A stretch of DNA of 9,740 nucleotides from Candidatus Omnitrophota bacterium (GCA_023228185.1 JALOBQ010000028.1:1-9740), one strand, 5' to 3'; numbered from the stretch's first letter, positions 1 through 5,777 are shown. Numbers and translations are program-made. The notes: a model not told the origin generated them from the letters alone.

Positions 1-355
1 TAATATCGATTTGACTTTTATCCCCGGGCCAACAGCTTTTGTCAACGCGCTGGTGCTCTCAGGAAAGCCGGCGCATGAATTTATTTTTGCCGGTTTTCTG
101 CCAAACCGGAAAATCGCTCGGCGCAACCAGTTGGTTAAGCTTTGCGCGCTTGAAAAAACAGTTGTCTTTTATGAATCAAGCCACAGGATCTTATCCGTTT
201 TAGAGGATATTGATTTTGTGTTAAAAAATAAGCCAATTTGCGTGGCCAGGGAACTGACTAAAAAATTTGAGGAAGTTTTACGCGGAGCGGCTGCGGAAAT
301 CGCCGTAAAATTAGCTAAAGATAAACCGCGCGGCGAATTCGTAGTTTTAATTTGA
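1..355 (+). CDS. rsmI: RsmI, 16S rRNA 2'-O-ribose C1402 methyltransferase, C-terminal part (5' truncated by window edge)
   Basis: This is the last part of ribosomal RNA small subunit methyltransferase I, which uses SAM to 2'-O-methylate C1402 in the decoding centre of 16S rRNA. The frame is open from base 2 (N-I-D-L) with no start in view, so the gene begins outside the window. The TTG at 11 is an internal leucine codon, not a start. Family signatures are clear: IPGPTAFVNAL with SGKP (the PGPSA motif of the tetrapyrrole-methylase fold), GFLP followed by a basic RK.ARR stretch, FYESSHRI, VARELTKKFEEVLRG and the C-terminal KPRGEFVVLI. About 118 residues are visible; the family is usually about 270-290. 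The stop is TGA at 353-355, and the first base pairs of a small hairpin overlap it. The gene is separated from the pyr operon by its own intergenic region and promoter, so it is probably a distinct transcription unit. Confidence 0.95.
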   Translation, partial: NIDLTFIPGPTAFVNALVLSGKPAHEFIFAGFLPNRKIARRNQLVKLCALEKTVVFYESSHRILSVLEDIDFVLKNKPICVARELTKKFEEVLRGAAAEIAVKLAKDKPRGEFVVLI

Positions 356-399
356 GTTGGAAACAGGGTCCAACTCCCTCTGGAAACAGGGTCCAACTC
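354..399 (+). repeat. Two copies of an 18-base repeat (23-base period) with hairpin potential
   Basis: GGAAACAGGGTCCAACTC occurs at 359-376 and again at 382-399. The first copy is also a perfect 8-bp hairpin: GAGTTGGA (354-361) pairs with TCCAACTC (369-376) around the loop AACAGGG. The outer arm can alternatively pair with the second copy (CCAACTC, 393-399). The hairpin overlaps the rsmI stop codon. No T-run follows, so it is not a good intrinsic terminator; it may stabilise the rsmI mRNA 3' end or be a dispersed intergenic repeat. Confidence 0.75.
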
Positions 400-432
400 A
401 ATCGGGAAAGTGGGGTAAGGGGGATTTTAGCC

Positions 433-460
433 TTGACAAGGAAGCGTTTTATGGTATATT
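433..460 (+). promoter_or_regulatory. Sigma70-type promoter of the pyr operon
   Basis: A perfect -35 hexamer TTGACA (433-438) is followed after 16 bases by a -10-like TATATT (455-460). Transcription would start near 467, a few bases before the PyrR binding loop at 475. The position fits a leader of about 125 nt before pyrR. This is inferred from consensus only. Confidence 0.75.
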
Positions 461-474
461 TATATCTAAATGGA

Positions 475-507
475 CCTTTAAGCCCAGCTCTTGAGAAGCT
501 GGCAAGG
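475..507 (+). promoter_or_regulatory. PyrR binding loop in the pyr mRNA leader
   Basis: The RNA folds into a two-part stem-loop: CCTT (475-478) pairs with AAGG (504-507), and CCAGCT (484-489) pairs with AGCTGG (497-502) around CTTGAGA (490-496), with an internal purine bulge on the 5' side. The 3' half, GAGA-AGCTGGCAAGG, closely resembles the conserved half of Bacillus-type PyrR binding loops (GAG, GCUG, AAGG). The loop TTGAGA fits an N-N-G-N-G-A pattern. The pyrR gene lies directly downstream. In known systems PyrR binds this hairpin when UMP or UTP is abundant and shuts off expression. The lower 3' arm is also the Shine-Dalgarno sequence of the leader ORF at 516-578. Confidence 0.8.
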
Positions 508-515
508 TAAATAAA

Positions 516-578
516 ATGGTAAAAAGAGTTTTACAATATAATCCCTTGGCAACCAGGCCAAGGGTATTTTTTTTCTAA
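516..578 (+). CDS. Putative 20-codon pyr leader peptide overlapping the terminator
   Basis: A short frame opens with ATG at 516, reads MVKRVLQYNP and so on, and ends RPRVFFF before TAA at 576-578. A Shine-Dalgarno-like AAGG (504-507) sits 8 bases upstream. The codons run through both arms of the terminator stem (543-564) and its T-run, and the FFF end is simply the T-tract. The TAA overlaps the A-rich start of the pyrR ribosome binding site, so the two could be translationally coupled. The arrangement resembles the E. coli pyrBI leader peptide, which is also translated through its attenuator; I claim no homology. The ORF is too short for coding statistics. What supports it is the placement of its SD inside the PyrR binding loop. 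It could be a chance frame. Confidence 0.5.
   Translation: MVKRVLQYNPLATRPRVFFF
543..574 (+). terminator. Intrinsic terminator (attenuator) in the pyr leader
   Basis: A perfect 8-bp stem, CCCTTGGC (543-550) with GCCAAGGG (557-564), closes a 6-base loop AACCAG. It is followed by TATTTTTTTT (565-574), a strong U-tract. It lies between the PyrR binding loop and the pyrR start, as expected for transcription attenuation. Its 5' arm can also pair with the 3' half of the binding loop: 544-548 CCTTG with 503-507 CAAGG, and 553-556 CCAG with 499-502 CTGG. That is a plausible antiterminator. Confidence 0.9.
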
Positions 579-591
579 AAAGGAATATTTA

Positions 592-1131
592 ATGCAGATT
601 AAAGCGAAAATTATGGATACTGAAGCAGTTGAGCGCGCGATTACGCGTATTGCCCATGAGATTATTGAAAAAAACAAAGGCACAGAAGGGCTTTGCCTGG
701 TAGGTATCCGTAACCGGGGGGTGCATATTGCTTCCCGGCTTGCCGCATGCGTGAAAAAAATTGAGAATGCTGTTGTTCCTACCGGCGCCCTGGATATCAC
801 GCTTTACCGTGACGACCTGGCGTGCGCAAGCGGCAGGGCGGTTGTGCGCAAAACAGAAATCGATTTCGATATTAATAATAAAAACCTTGTGTTGGTTGAT
901 GATGTGCTTTACACAGGCCGGACAATCCGGGCGGCATTGGATGCTTTAAGTGATTTTGGCAGGCCGCGCTCGATACAACTGGCTGTTTTAGTGGACCGCG
1001 GGCATAGAGAGCTGCCTATCCGGGCGGATTTTGTCGGTAAAAACATCCCTACTGCCTGCAACGAATCAGTGGAAGTGCGGTTGAAAGAATCTGATCAGGT
1101 AGATGAAGTGTTAATTGCTGTAAAGGAGTAA
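592..1131 (+). CDS. pyrR: PyrR, bifunctional pyr operon regulator / uracil phosphoribosyltransferase
   Basis: PyrR is a cytoplasmic RNA-binding regulator of the type I phosphoribosyltransferase fold. It binds the pyr leader hairpin in response to UMP or UTP, and many members also convert uracil and PRPP to UMP. The product has 179 residues, the usual family length. The PRPP loop LVDDVLYTGRT is at about residues 101-111. It is followed by the very conserved GRPRSIQLAVLVDRGHRELPIR (123-144) and the family-specific FVGKNIPT (147-154). The ATG at 592 has AGGAA 6 bases upstream, and the N-terminal K-I-M-D-T-E matches the family start (ILMD). It is the first structural gene after the attenuator, so it should regulate its own expression. 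The pyrB start follows 2 bases after its TAA. Confidence 0.97.
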   Translation: MQIKAKIMDTEAVERAITRIAHEIIEKNKGTEGLCLVGIRNRGVHIASRLAACVKKIENAVVPTGALDITLYRDDLACASGRAVVRKTEIDFDINNKNLVLVDDVLYTGRTIRAALDALSDFGRPRSIQLAVLVDRGHRELPIRADFVGKNIPTACNESVEVRLKESDQVDEVLIAVKE

Positions 1132-1133
1132 AA

Positions 1134-2057
1134 GTGCTTTGGACAAGAAAAGATCTTTTAGGGCTGGAATATCTTAATCGGGAAGAAATAGAACTGATTT
1201 TGGATACCGCCAGTTCTTTTAAGGAAGTTTCCACCCGCGAGATCAAAAAAGTCCCTGCTTTACGCGGTAAAACCGCGGTGAATTTATTTTACGAGCCTTC
1301 TACCAGGACAAGGGTTTCTTTTGAGGTTGCCGCGAAACGTTTAAGTGCCGACGTAATTAATATTGCCGCCGAAACTTCCAGCGTGCGCAAGGGCGAAACC
1401 TTAATTGATACAGGCAAAAATATCCAGGCATTGAAAGCCGATATCGTGATCATCCGCCACAATTGTTCGGGCGCCGCCAATATGCTTGCCCGCGCTTTAG
1501 ATATCAGCGTGGTTAATGCCGGAGACGGTTGGCATGAACATCCTACCCAAGCGTTGCTGGATATGCTTACTTTGCAAGAGAAATTAGGATCAATTCGCGG
1601 CTTGCATGTGACGATTGTCGGCGATATCGCCCATTCGCGCGTGGCGCGTTCAAATATTTGGGGTTTGACAAAATTAGGCGCTCAGGTAACGGTTTGCGCG
1701 CCGGAAATACTGATTCCCGCCGGGATCGAAAAGATGGGCGTAAATATTTCCAATAATATTGACCAGGCGTTAAAAAACGCCGACGCGGTGAATGTGTTAA
1801 GGATGCAGTTTGAGCGCGACGCCAACGCCGCGTTCCCCGAGCAATTGGAATATTTTAAAAAATTCGGCATCACGAGTGAGCGGCTGGCAAAAGCCAAAAA
1901 AAATATCATTGTCATGCATCCGGGCCCGATCAACCGCGGCATTGAGGTGTCCAGCGAAGTTGCCGACGGAGAAAACTCCGTTATTTTAGAGCAGGTAACT
2001 AACGGTATTGCCGTGCGCATGGCGGTTTTATTTTTAGTTTCTCAAGGTAAAGGTTAA
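1134..2057 (+). CDS. pyrB: PyrB, aspartate carbamoyltransferase catalytic subunit
   Basis: This enzyme condenses carbamoyl phosphate and aspartate to N-carbamoyl-L-aspartate, the committed step of pyrimidine synthesis. The 307-residue product has the standard length and motifs: FYEPSTRTRVSFE (52-64, carbamoyl phosphate site), SVRKGET (83-89, with the lysine donated to the neighbouring active site), RHNCSGAA (108-115), HPTQALLD (136-143), GDIAHSRVARS (163-173), VLRMQFER (221-228) and MHPGPINRG (261-269). The start is GTG at 1134, 2 bases after the pyrR stop, with AAGGAG (1123-1128) inside the end of pyrR. The encoded LWTRKDLLGL matches family N-termini. The closest look is that of PyrR-regulated, stand-alone catalytic trimers. 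No pyrI regulatory subunit gene is present in the window, so feedback probably acts through PyrR rather than allosterically. Confidence 0.98.
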   Translation: MLWTRKDLLGLEYLNREEIELILDTASSFKEVSTREIKKVPALRGKTAVNLFYEPSTRTRVSFEVAAKRLSADVINIAAETSSVRKGETLIDTGKNIQALKADIVIIRHNCSGAANMLARALDISVVNAGDGWHEHPTQALLDMLTLQEKLGSIRGLHVTIVGDIAHSRVARSNIWGLTKLGAQVTVCAPEILIPAGIEKMGVNISNNIDQALKNADAVNVLRMQFERDANAAFPEQLEYFKKFGITSERLAKAKKNIIVMHPGPINRGIEVSSEVADGENSVILEQVTNGIAVRMAVLFLVSQGKG

Positions 2058-2062
2058 AAGAT

Positions 2063-3337
2063 ATGAACATATTGATTAAGGGCGGCAGAGTAATCGACCC
2101 CAAAAATAAAATCGACGCAGTAATGGATATTTTGCTGGAAAACGGAAAAATATCCAAGATCGCCAAGAATATTACAACTAAAACAGAAACTTTTATTGAT
2201 GCTCATGGTAAAATTGTCGCCCCGGGTATCGTGGATATGCATGTGCATTTAAGAGAACCCGGCAGGGAAGATAAGGAAACAGTTTCCAGCGCAACAGCCG
2301 CCGCGGCAAGCGCGGGCGTAACTACTGTTCTGGCAATGCCAAATACCCATCCGGCAATGGATTGCGCGGAAAATATAAATTTGTTAAAAAAGATAATTTC
2401 TAAATCTGCCAAAATTAATGTTTTAATCTGCGCAGCTATCTCGCGCGGCCGTTTAGGCCAAGAGCTTAATGATTTTGTTAAACTTCAAAAAGCCGGCGCT
2501 TTGGCGGTTTCCGACGACGGTTCTTCCGTGGATAGCGACGTTTTAATGCTTGCGGCTTTAAAAGCCGCCGCAAAATGCCGGCTGTTGACAATCTGCCACT
2601 GCGAAGACAAAAGCCTTTCTTGCTTTGGCGTAATGAATACAGGTTTTAATTCAACCCGCCTGGGTTTACGCGGTATTTCTAAAGCATCGGAATATAAAAG
2701 AATTGAGCGCGACATAAAATTAGCGGAAAAAGTTAAGGCAGCTGTGCATATCGCTCATCTTAGCTGCAGTGAAAGCGTGGAAATAGTCGCAAAAGCGAAA
2801 AAGCGCGGGGTTTTGGTAACTTGCGAAACAGCGCCGCATTATTTTTCTCTTACTGAAGAAGCGTTGCTGGATTATGATACGAATAAGAAAATGAATCCGC
2901 CGTTGCGCGCGCCTAGCGATCTGCTGGCGATCAAGCAAGGGTTAAAAGACGGCACGATTGACGCGATTGCCTCGGATCACGCGCCACACACGGAAAATGA
3001 AAAAAATATTGAATTTGAACGCGCGGAGTTTGGCGTGGTCGGATTAGAAACTGAACTTGCCGTCGGCATCACAGAACTGGTTACTCCGGGAATACTTTCT
3101 TTAAGCCAATTGATGCAAAAGATTTCTTTAAATCCCAGCCGGATATTAGGCATTGATAAAGGCACTTTATCAATTGGCGCTGCGGCAGATATAATGATTG
3201 TTTCCGCTGATCAACTTTGGACCGTGGAAAAGAAAAAGTTGCTTTCTAAATCCAGGAATTCAGCTTTTCTGGGAAAACAGCTGCGGGGCGTAGTCGATTA
3301 TACTATTTGTTCAGGTAAAATTATATTTAAAAGGTAA
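2063..3337 (+). CDS. pyrC: PyrC, dihydroorotase (class I, zinc amidohydrolase)
   Basis: PyrC cyclises carbamoyl aspartate to dihydroorotate. The 424-residue length and composite architecture (beta-sandwich parts at both ends around a TIM barrel) match the long class I enzymes of Bacillus and Aquifex, not the shorter E. coli type. Metal and catalytic residues are all present: D-M-H-V-H (H60, H62), SDDG (D151 or D152), ICHCED (H179), AHLS (H232) and the catalytic ASDHAPH (D305, with H306 and H309). The substrate-binding HLREPG (62-67), AMPNT (91-95) and MNPPLR (277-282) are also intact. The alternative reading as allantoinase is less likely given the operon. The gene starts 5 bases after pyrB and ends 2 bases before the endonuclease Q gene. 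In some bacteria a class I PyrC forms a complex with PyrB; whether that holds here cannot be seen. Confidence 0.97.
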   Translation: MNILIKGGRVIDPKNKIDAVMDILLENGKISKIAKNITTKTETFIDAHGKIVAPGIVDMHVHLREPGREDKETVSSATAAAASAGVTTVLAMPNTHPAMDCAENINLLKKIISKSAKINVLICAAISRGRLGQELNDFVKLQKAGALAVSDDGSSVDSDVLMLAALKAAAKCRLLTICHCEDKSLSCFGVMNTGFNSTRLGLRGISKASEYKRIERDIKLAEKVKAAVHIAHLSCSESVEIVAKAKKRGVLVTCETAPHYFSLTEEALLDYDTNKKMNPPLRAPSDLLAIKQGLKDGTIDAIASDHAPHTENEKNIEFERAEFGVVGLETELAVGITELVTPGILSLSQLMQKISLNPSRILGIDKGTLSIGAAADIMIVSADQLWTVEKKKLLSKSRNSAFLGKQLRGVVDYTICSGKIIFKR

Positions 3338-3339
3338 AA

Positions 3340-4578
3340 ATGGAATTTATCGCTGATTTACATATTCATTCAAAATATTCCCGCGCCACAAGCCGCGATA
3401 TGGATATCAAGCATCTTGCGGAGCACGCCAAATTAAAAGGCATTACATTGATGGGCACAGGTGATTTTACGCATCATTTGTGGCTGGAGGAATTAAAACA
3501 CAACCTGGAAGATTGTGGAAACGGGCTTTTTAAATACGCCGGTGTGTATTTTATGCTCACTGCCGAGGTAAGCAGTATTTATTCAAAGAACGGCCGTTGT
3601 TACCGGGTGCATAATTTAATATTTTCTCCTTCTTTTAAAACCACGGATACGATTAATGAACGGTTAAGCAAGATCGGCAATCTCGCCAGTGACGGCCGGC
3701 CGATTTTAGGTTTAGATGCCGCGGAGTTAGCAAACATAGTTTTTGATATTGATGAGAATTGCATGCTTGTGCCCGGCCACATCTGGACGCCGTGGTTTAG
3801 TGTTTTTGGGTCAATGAGCGGGTTTGACAGAATAGAAGATTGTTTTGAAAAGCAGACAGAGAAAATCTTTGCCTTGGAAACCGGTTTATCTAGTGACCCG
3901 GCGATGAATTGGCGGATCAGCGCTTTAGACAGGTTCACGCTTATTTCTAACAGCGACGCGCATTCACCGGCTAAGATCGGCCGCGAGGCGAATGTTTTTA
4001 ACTGCGATTTAAGTTATGCGGCTATCCGCGATGTGTTGAAAACAAAAGACAAAAAAGGATTTTTATACACGATTGAATTTTTTCCCGAAGAAGGGAAATA
4101 TCATTTTGATGGCCACAGAGTTTGCGGGGTGCGTTGGTCTCCCGAAGAAACGCGGCGTAATTTTGGCAAGTGCACCAAATGCGGCAAACCGGTTACCGTG
4201 GGGGTTTTTAACCGCGTGGAAAAATTAGCTGATCGGTTGCCGGGTTTTAAGCCCGCCAACGCCATCGCTTATAAAAATCTAATTCCTTTACTGGAGATCA
4301 TCGCTGAAGCGCGTGGAGTAAAGAGCAGCTCCGTGGCAGTGGAACGGGATTATCAGGCCTGTCTTGCGAAATTAGGCACGGAATTCGATATTTTATTAAA
4401 AACCAGTGAAGCAGATTTACGCAAAAGCCTGCCGCCGCGTATTGCTGAGGGGATAATTCGCGTGCGCCAGGGAAAAGTAAAAATCCAGGCCGGATTTGAT
4501 GGAGAATTTGGGATTATTTCTATTTTTGGTGATGATCATAAGCCGGCTGTGGCAGAGCAGCAATTGAGCTTATTTTAA
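3340..4578 (+). CDS. Endonuclease Q family protein (PHP domain plus zinc ribbon) with C-terminal beta-clamp motif
   Basis: This is a PHP-domain phosphoesterase of the COG1379/endonuclease Q type, often mislabelled a UvrD-like helicase. Characterised EndoQ enzymes nick DNA 5' of deaminated bases (uracil, hypoxanthine, xanthine) and abasic sites. Metal-binding PHP motifs are present: DLHIHSKYSRA (6-16, H8 and H10), GTGDFTH (39-45), TAEVS (74-78), H91, GHIWTPWFS (146-154), ALETG (178-182) and SNSDAHSP (203-210). A zinc ribbon follows with C262, C278 and C281 (CTKCGKPVTVGV), probably completed by a nearby histidine or cysteine. A helical region then carries the family tail (AEGIIRVRQGKVKIQAGFDGE in two conserved blocks, 369-389). 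The last residues, QQLSLF (407-412), form a consensus clamp-binding motif. No helicase motifs are present. The ATG is 2 bases after pyrC with AAAGG just upstream, so it should be co-transcribed with pyrRBC. I am confident of the family; activity is inferred. Confidence 0.9.
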   Translation: MEFIADLHIHSKYSRATSRDMDIKHLAEHAKLKGITLMGTGDFTHHLWLEELKHNLEDCGNGLFKYAGVYFMLTAEVSSIYSKNGRCYRVHNLIFSPSFKTTDTINERLSKIGNLASDGRPILGLDAAELANIVFDIDENCMLVPGHIWTPWFSVFGSMSGFDRIEDCFEKQTEKIFALETGLSSDPAMNWRISALDRFTLISNSDAHSPAKIGREANVFNCDLSYAAIRDVLKTKDKKGFLYTIEFFPEEGKYHFDGHRVCGVRWSPEETRRNFGKCTKCGKPVTVGVFNRVEKLADRLPGFKPANAIAYKNLIPLLEIIAEARGVKSSSVAVERDYQACLAKLGTEFDILLKTSEADLRKSLPPRIAEGIIRVRQGKVKIQAGFDGEFGIISIFGDDHKPAVAEQQLSLF

Positions 4579-4602
4579 AACATTTTAAGAAAGTTAGATT
4601 AT

Positions 4603-4674
4603 GCGCCTGTGGCCCAACGGATAGGGCACTAGCCTCCGAAGCTGGTGGTGCAGGTTCAATTCCTGCCAGGCGCA
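4603..4674 (+). tRNA. tRNA-Arg (anticodon CCG)
   Basis: A complete cloverleaf can be drawn. Acceptor stem GCGCCTG (4603-4609) pairs with CAGGCGC (4667-4673), with discriminator A4674. D stem GCCC (4612-4615) pairs with GGGC (4624-4627) around a loop that includes GG. Anticodon stem CTAGC (4629-4633) pairs with GCTGG (4641-4645, one G-U pair) around loop CTCCGAA, giving anticodon CCG (4636-4638), which reads CGG. T stem GCAGG (4650-4654) pairs with CCTGC (4662-4666) around TTCAATT. The variable loop has 4 bases. No CCA is encoded, so it must be added after transcription. No clear promoter or terminator of its own is visible. It starts 24 bases after the endonuclease Q gene and could be processed from that transcript. 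Confidence 0.97.
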
Positions 4675-4683
4675 ATAAATTCA

Positions 4684-4712
4684 GTATGTAGTAGGTAGAA
4701 TGTAGTATATAG
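4684..4712 (+). repeat. GTAG-rich degenerate tandem tract after the tRNA
   Basis: Starting 10 bases after the tRNA, short near-repeats of GTAG/GTA (GTATGTAGTAGGTAG, then AATGTAGTATATAG) form a low-complexity tract of about 29 bases. No reading frame or hairpin explains it. It is non-coding, and its function is unknown. It is part of the 296-base gene-free region between the tRNA and mutM. Confidence 0.5.
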
Positions 4713-4753
4713 GGAAAACAAAGTCAAAAAATACCCAGGTAAAAGCAGTAATT

Positions 4754-4828
4754 GTCATCCCCGCGCCTGCCTGCCGGCAGGCTGGGAAGCGGGGATCTAA
4801 AAGAGATTCCCACTTGCGTGGGAATGAC
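4754..4828 (+). repeat. 75-base nested inverted-repeat element (MITE- or RUP-like)
   Basis: The element begins GTCATCCCC and ends GGGAATGAC, so its ends are imperfect inverted repeats (GTCAT/ATGAC exact). It contains two hairpins. The first has an 8-bp stem ATCCCCGC (4757-4764) with GCGGGGAT (4789-4796); its loop encloses a perfect 14-base palindrome GCCTGCCGGCAGGC (4769-4782). The second has an 8-bp stem ATTCCCAC (4806-4813) with GTGGGAAT (4818-4825) and loop TTGC. It encodes nothing. No convincing target-site duplication is seen, and no T-run follows, so it is not an obvious terminator. It resembles the dispersed GTCATTCCC-type intergenic repeats common in many environmental bacterial genomes. 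Confidence 0.8.
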
Positions 4829-4873
4829 GTGAGAATTGTTGTAGTTGAGAGCTGAAAATTTTACGCTTATGGG

Positions 4874-4958
4874 TAAGTGGAGTAAATTGACAATAAAATT
4901 AGCAAAAAATGAGTTAAAGTGGTAAATATATTTGTTTTTTGCTGTTTAAGTGGAGTAA
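4874..4958 (+). promoter_or_regulatory. Three AAGTGG repeats and a possible weak promoter upstream of mutM
   Basis: TAAGTGGAGTAA occurs exactly twice (4874-4885 and 4947-4958), and a related TAAAGTGGTAAAT lies between them (4915-4927). The AAGTGG cores are 42 and 31 bases apart. A TTGACA at 4887-4892 overlaps the end of the first copy region, but no good -10 follows at 16-18 bases, so the promoter call is weak. The repeats could be operator sites or SD-like remnants. The last GGAG (4952-4955) is 15 bases before the mutM ATG, too far for an ideal ribosome binding site. Confidence 0.4.
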
Positions 4959-4970
4959 TTAATCAAAATT

Positions 4971-5777
4971 ATGCCTGAATTACCAGAAGTAGAAACAATC
5001 AAAAATGACCTTAAAAAGGCTATTTTAGGTAAAACCATTAAGGATGTTTATATTTATAATTCTAAGGTTATACGCCAGCCATTGCCAGCCGCTTTTAAGA
5101 AAGGTTTAACAGGTGCCAAGATCAAAAGTGTTATACGTAAAGGCAAGTTATTAATCCTGGAATTATCCACAGGCCAGTTCCTTACTGTTCATTTGAGAAT
5201 GACCGGCCAGCTGGTTTATCCCGGGAACAGGAAAAACAGCCGGGTATCTTTCGCTTTTGCCGGTGGAAAGTTTTTAGATTTTAATGACCAGAGGTTATTT
5301 GGAGAATTGCGCCTGCTTAAAAATTGGCAGAATCTGCCATTTGTTAAAAATTTAGGCCCGGAACCGTTTGATTTGACTTTAAAGGAATTTCAAGATATGC
5401 TATCAAAATGTAAGCAGCGGATAAAACCTTTGTTAATGGACCAGGGTTTTATTTCCGGCATCGGCAACCTTTACGCCGCGGAAATTTTATTTTCCGCCCG
5501 GGTCAATCCATTCTGCAGAGCAGACAGCTTAAGTAACTCTGAGATAAGCGCGATTTTTTCAACAATGCGGAAAATTTTGCGCAAGGCGATTAAGCACGGC
5601 GGCTCAACTGTTGACGATTATTTGCGTTTATCAGGCAAGCCCGGCGGATATCTGGCTTATCATAAAGTTTATAATCGCGCGGGAAAACCGTGTTTTGTCT
5701 GTAAAACTTTAATTGAAAGAGTAACGCAAGCAGGCCGGGGCACGTATTTTTGCCCCAAATGCCAGGGGAGATCATGA
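4971..5777 (+). CDS. mutM: MutM/Fpg, formamidopyrimidine-DNA glycosylase
   Basis: This bifunctional glycosylase/AP lyase removes 8-oxoguanine and formamidopyrimidines opposite C. All hallmarks are present in 268 residues, a normal length. The N-terminal MPELPEVETI has the catalytic Pro and Glu after Met removal. RKGK (56-59) carries the conserved lysine. HLRMTGQL (74-81) has the void-filling Met, and FNDQRLFG (104-111) the intercalating Arg/Phe. LGPEPF (128-133) and GFISGIGNLYAAEILF (159-174) form the helix-two-turn-helix with its Asn. The C-terminal zinc finger has C241, C244, C261 and C264 with GRGTYFCPKCQ. The PELPEVE motif fixes the start; the ribosome binding site is weak. It leads the second gene block, and its stop overlaps the next ATG by 4 bases (ATGA). 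The sequence has nothing missing, so an Nei or Nei-like role is less likely. Confidence 0.97.
   Translation: MPELPEVETIKNDLKKAILGKTIKDVYIYNSKVIRQPLPAAFKKGLTGAKIKSVIRKGKLLILELSTGQFLTVHLRMTGQLVYPGNRKNSRVSFAFAGGKFLDFNDQRLFGELRLLKNWQNLPFVKNLGPEPFDLTLKEFQDMLSKCKQRIKPLLMDQGFISGIGNLYAAEILFSARVNPFCRADSLSNSEISAIFSTMRKILRKAIKHGGSTVDDYLRLSGKPGGYLAYHKVYNRAGKPCFVCKTLIERVTQAGRGTYFCPKCQGRS

Noticed and set aside
11..355. Independent 114-residue gene starting at TTG 11
   Set aside because: The frame is open upstream to the window edge and TTG 11 falls within the conserved RsmI PGP region, so it is the truncated end of rsmI.
354..399. CRISPR array from the 23-base-period repeat
   Set aside because: Only two copies, with a 5-base spacing and strong palindromy; no spacers of CRISPR length.
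531..800. Antisense and alternate-frame ORFs across the window, such as 531-800, 1682-2020, 3600-3938, 5590-6036 on the minus strand and 761-949, 7469-7678 on the plus strand
   Set aside because: They lie within strongly supported genes, show no family motifs and lack ribosome binding sites; they are shadows of the real reading frames.
3340..4578. UvrD-like helicase, histidinol phosphatase or DNA polymerase PHP domain
   Set aside because: No Walker A/B helicase motifs. The PHP domain is followed by a CTKCGKP zinc ribbon and the IAEGIIRVRQGKV tail characteristic of the EndoQ/COG1379 family.
4564..4602. Promoter for the tRNA gene (TTGAGC and TAGATT)
   Set aside because: The -10-like TAGATT would place the start inside the tRNA, and other spacings give poor hexamers.
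4757..4825. Intrinsic terminators for the tRNA or upstream operon
   Set aside because: Both hairpins lack a following T-run, and the inverted-end arrangement fits a repeat element better.
5750..5773. Upstream ATG at 5750 as start of the membrane methyltransferase
   Set aside because: It would code through the MutM zinc finger end in another frame. ATG 5774 has the ATGA coupling and a purine-rich ribosome binding site, and its product starts with the first membrane-helix region.
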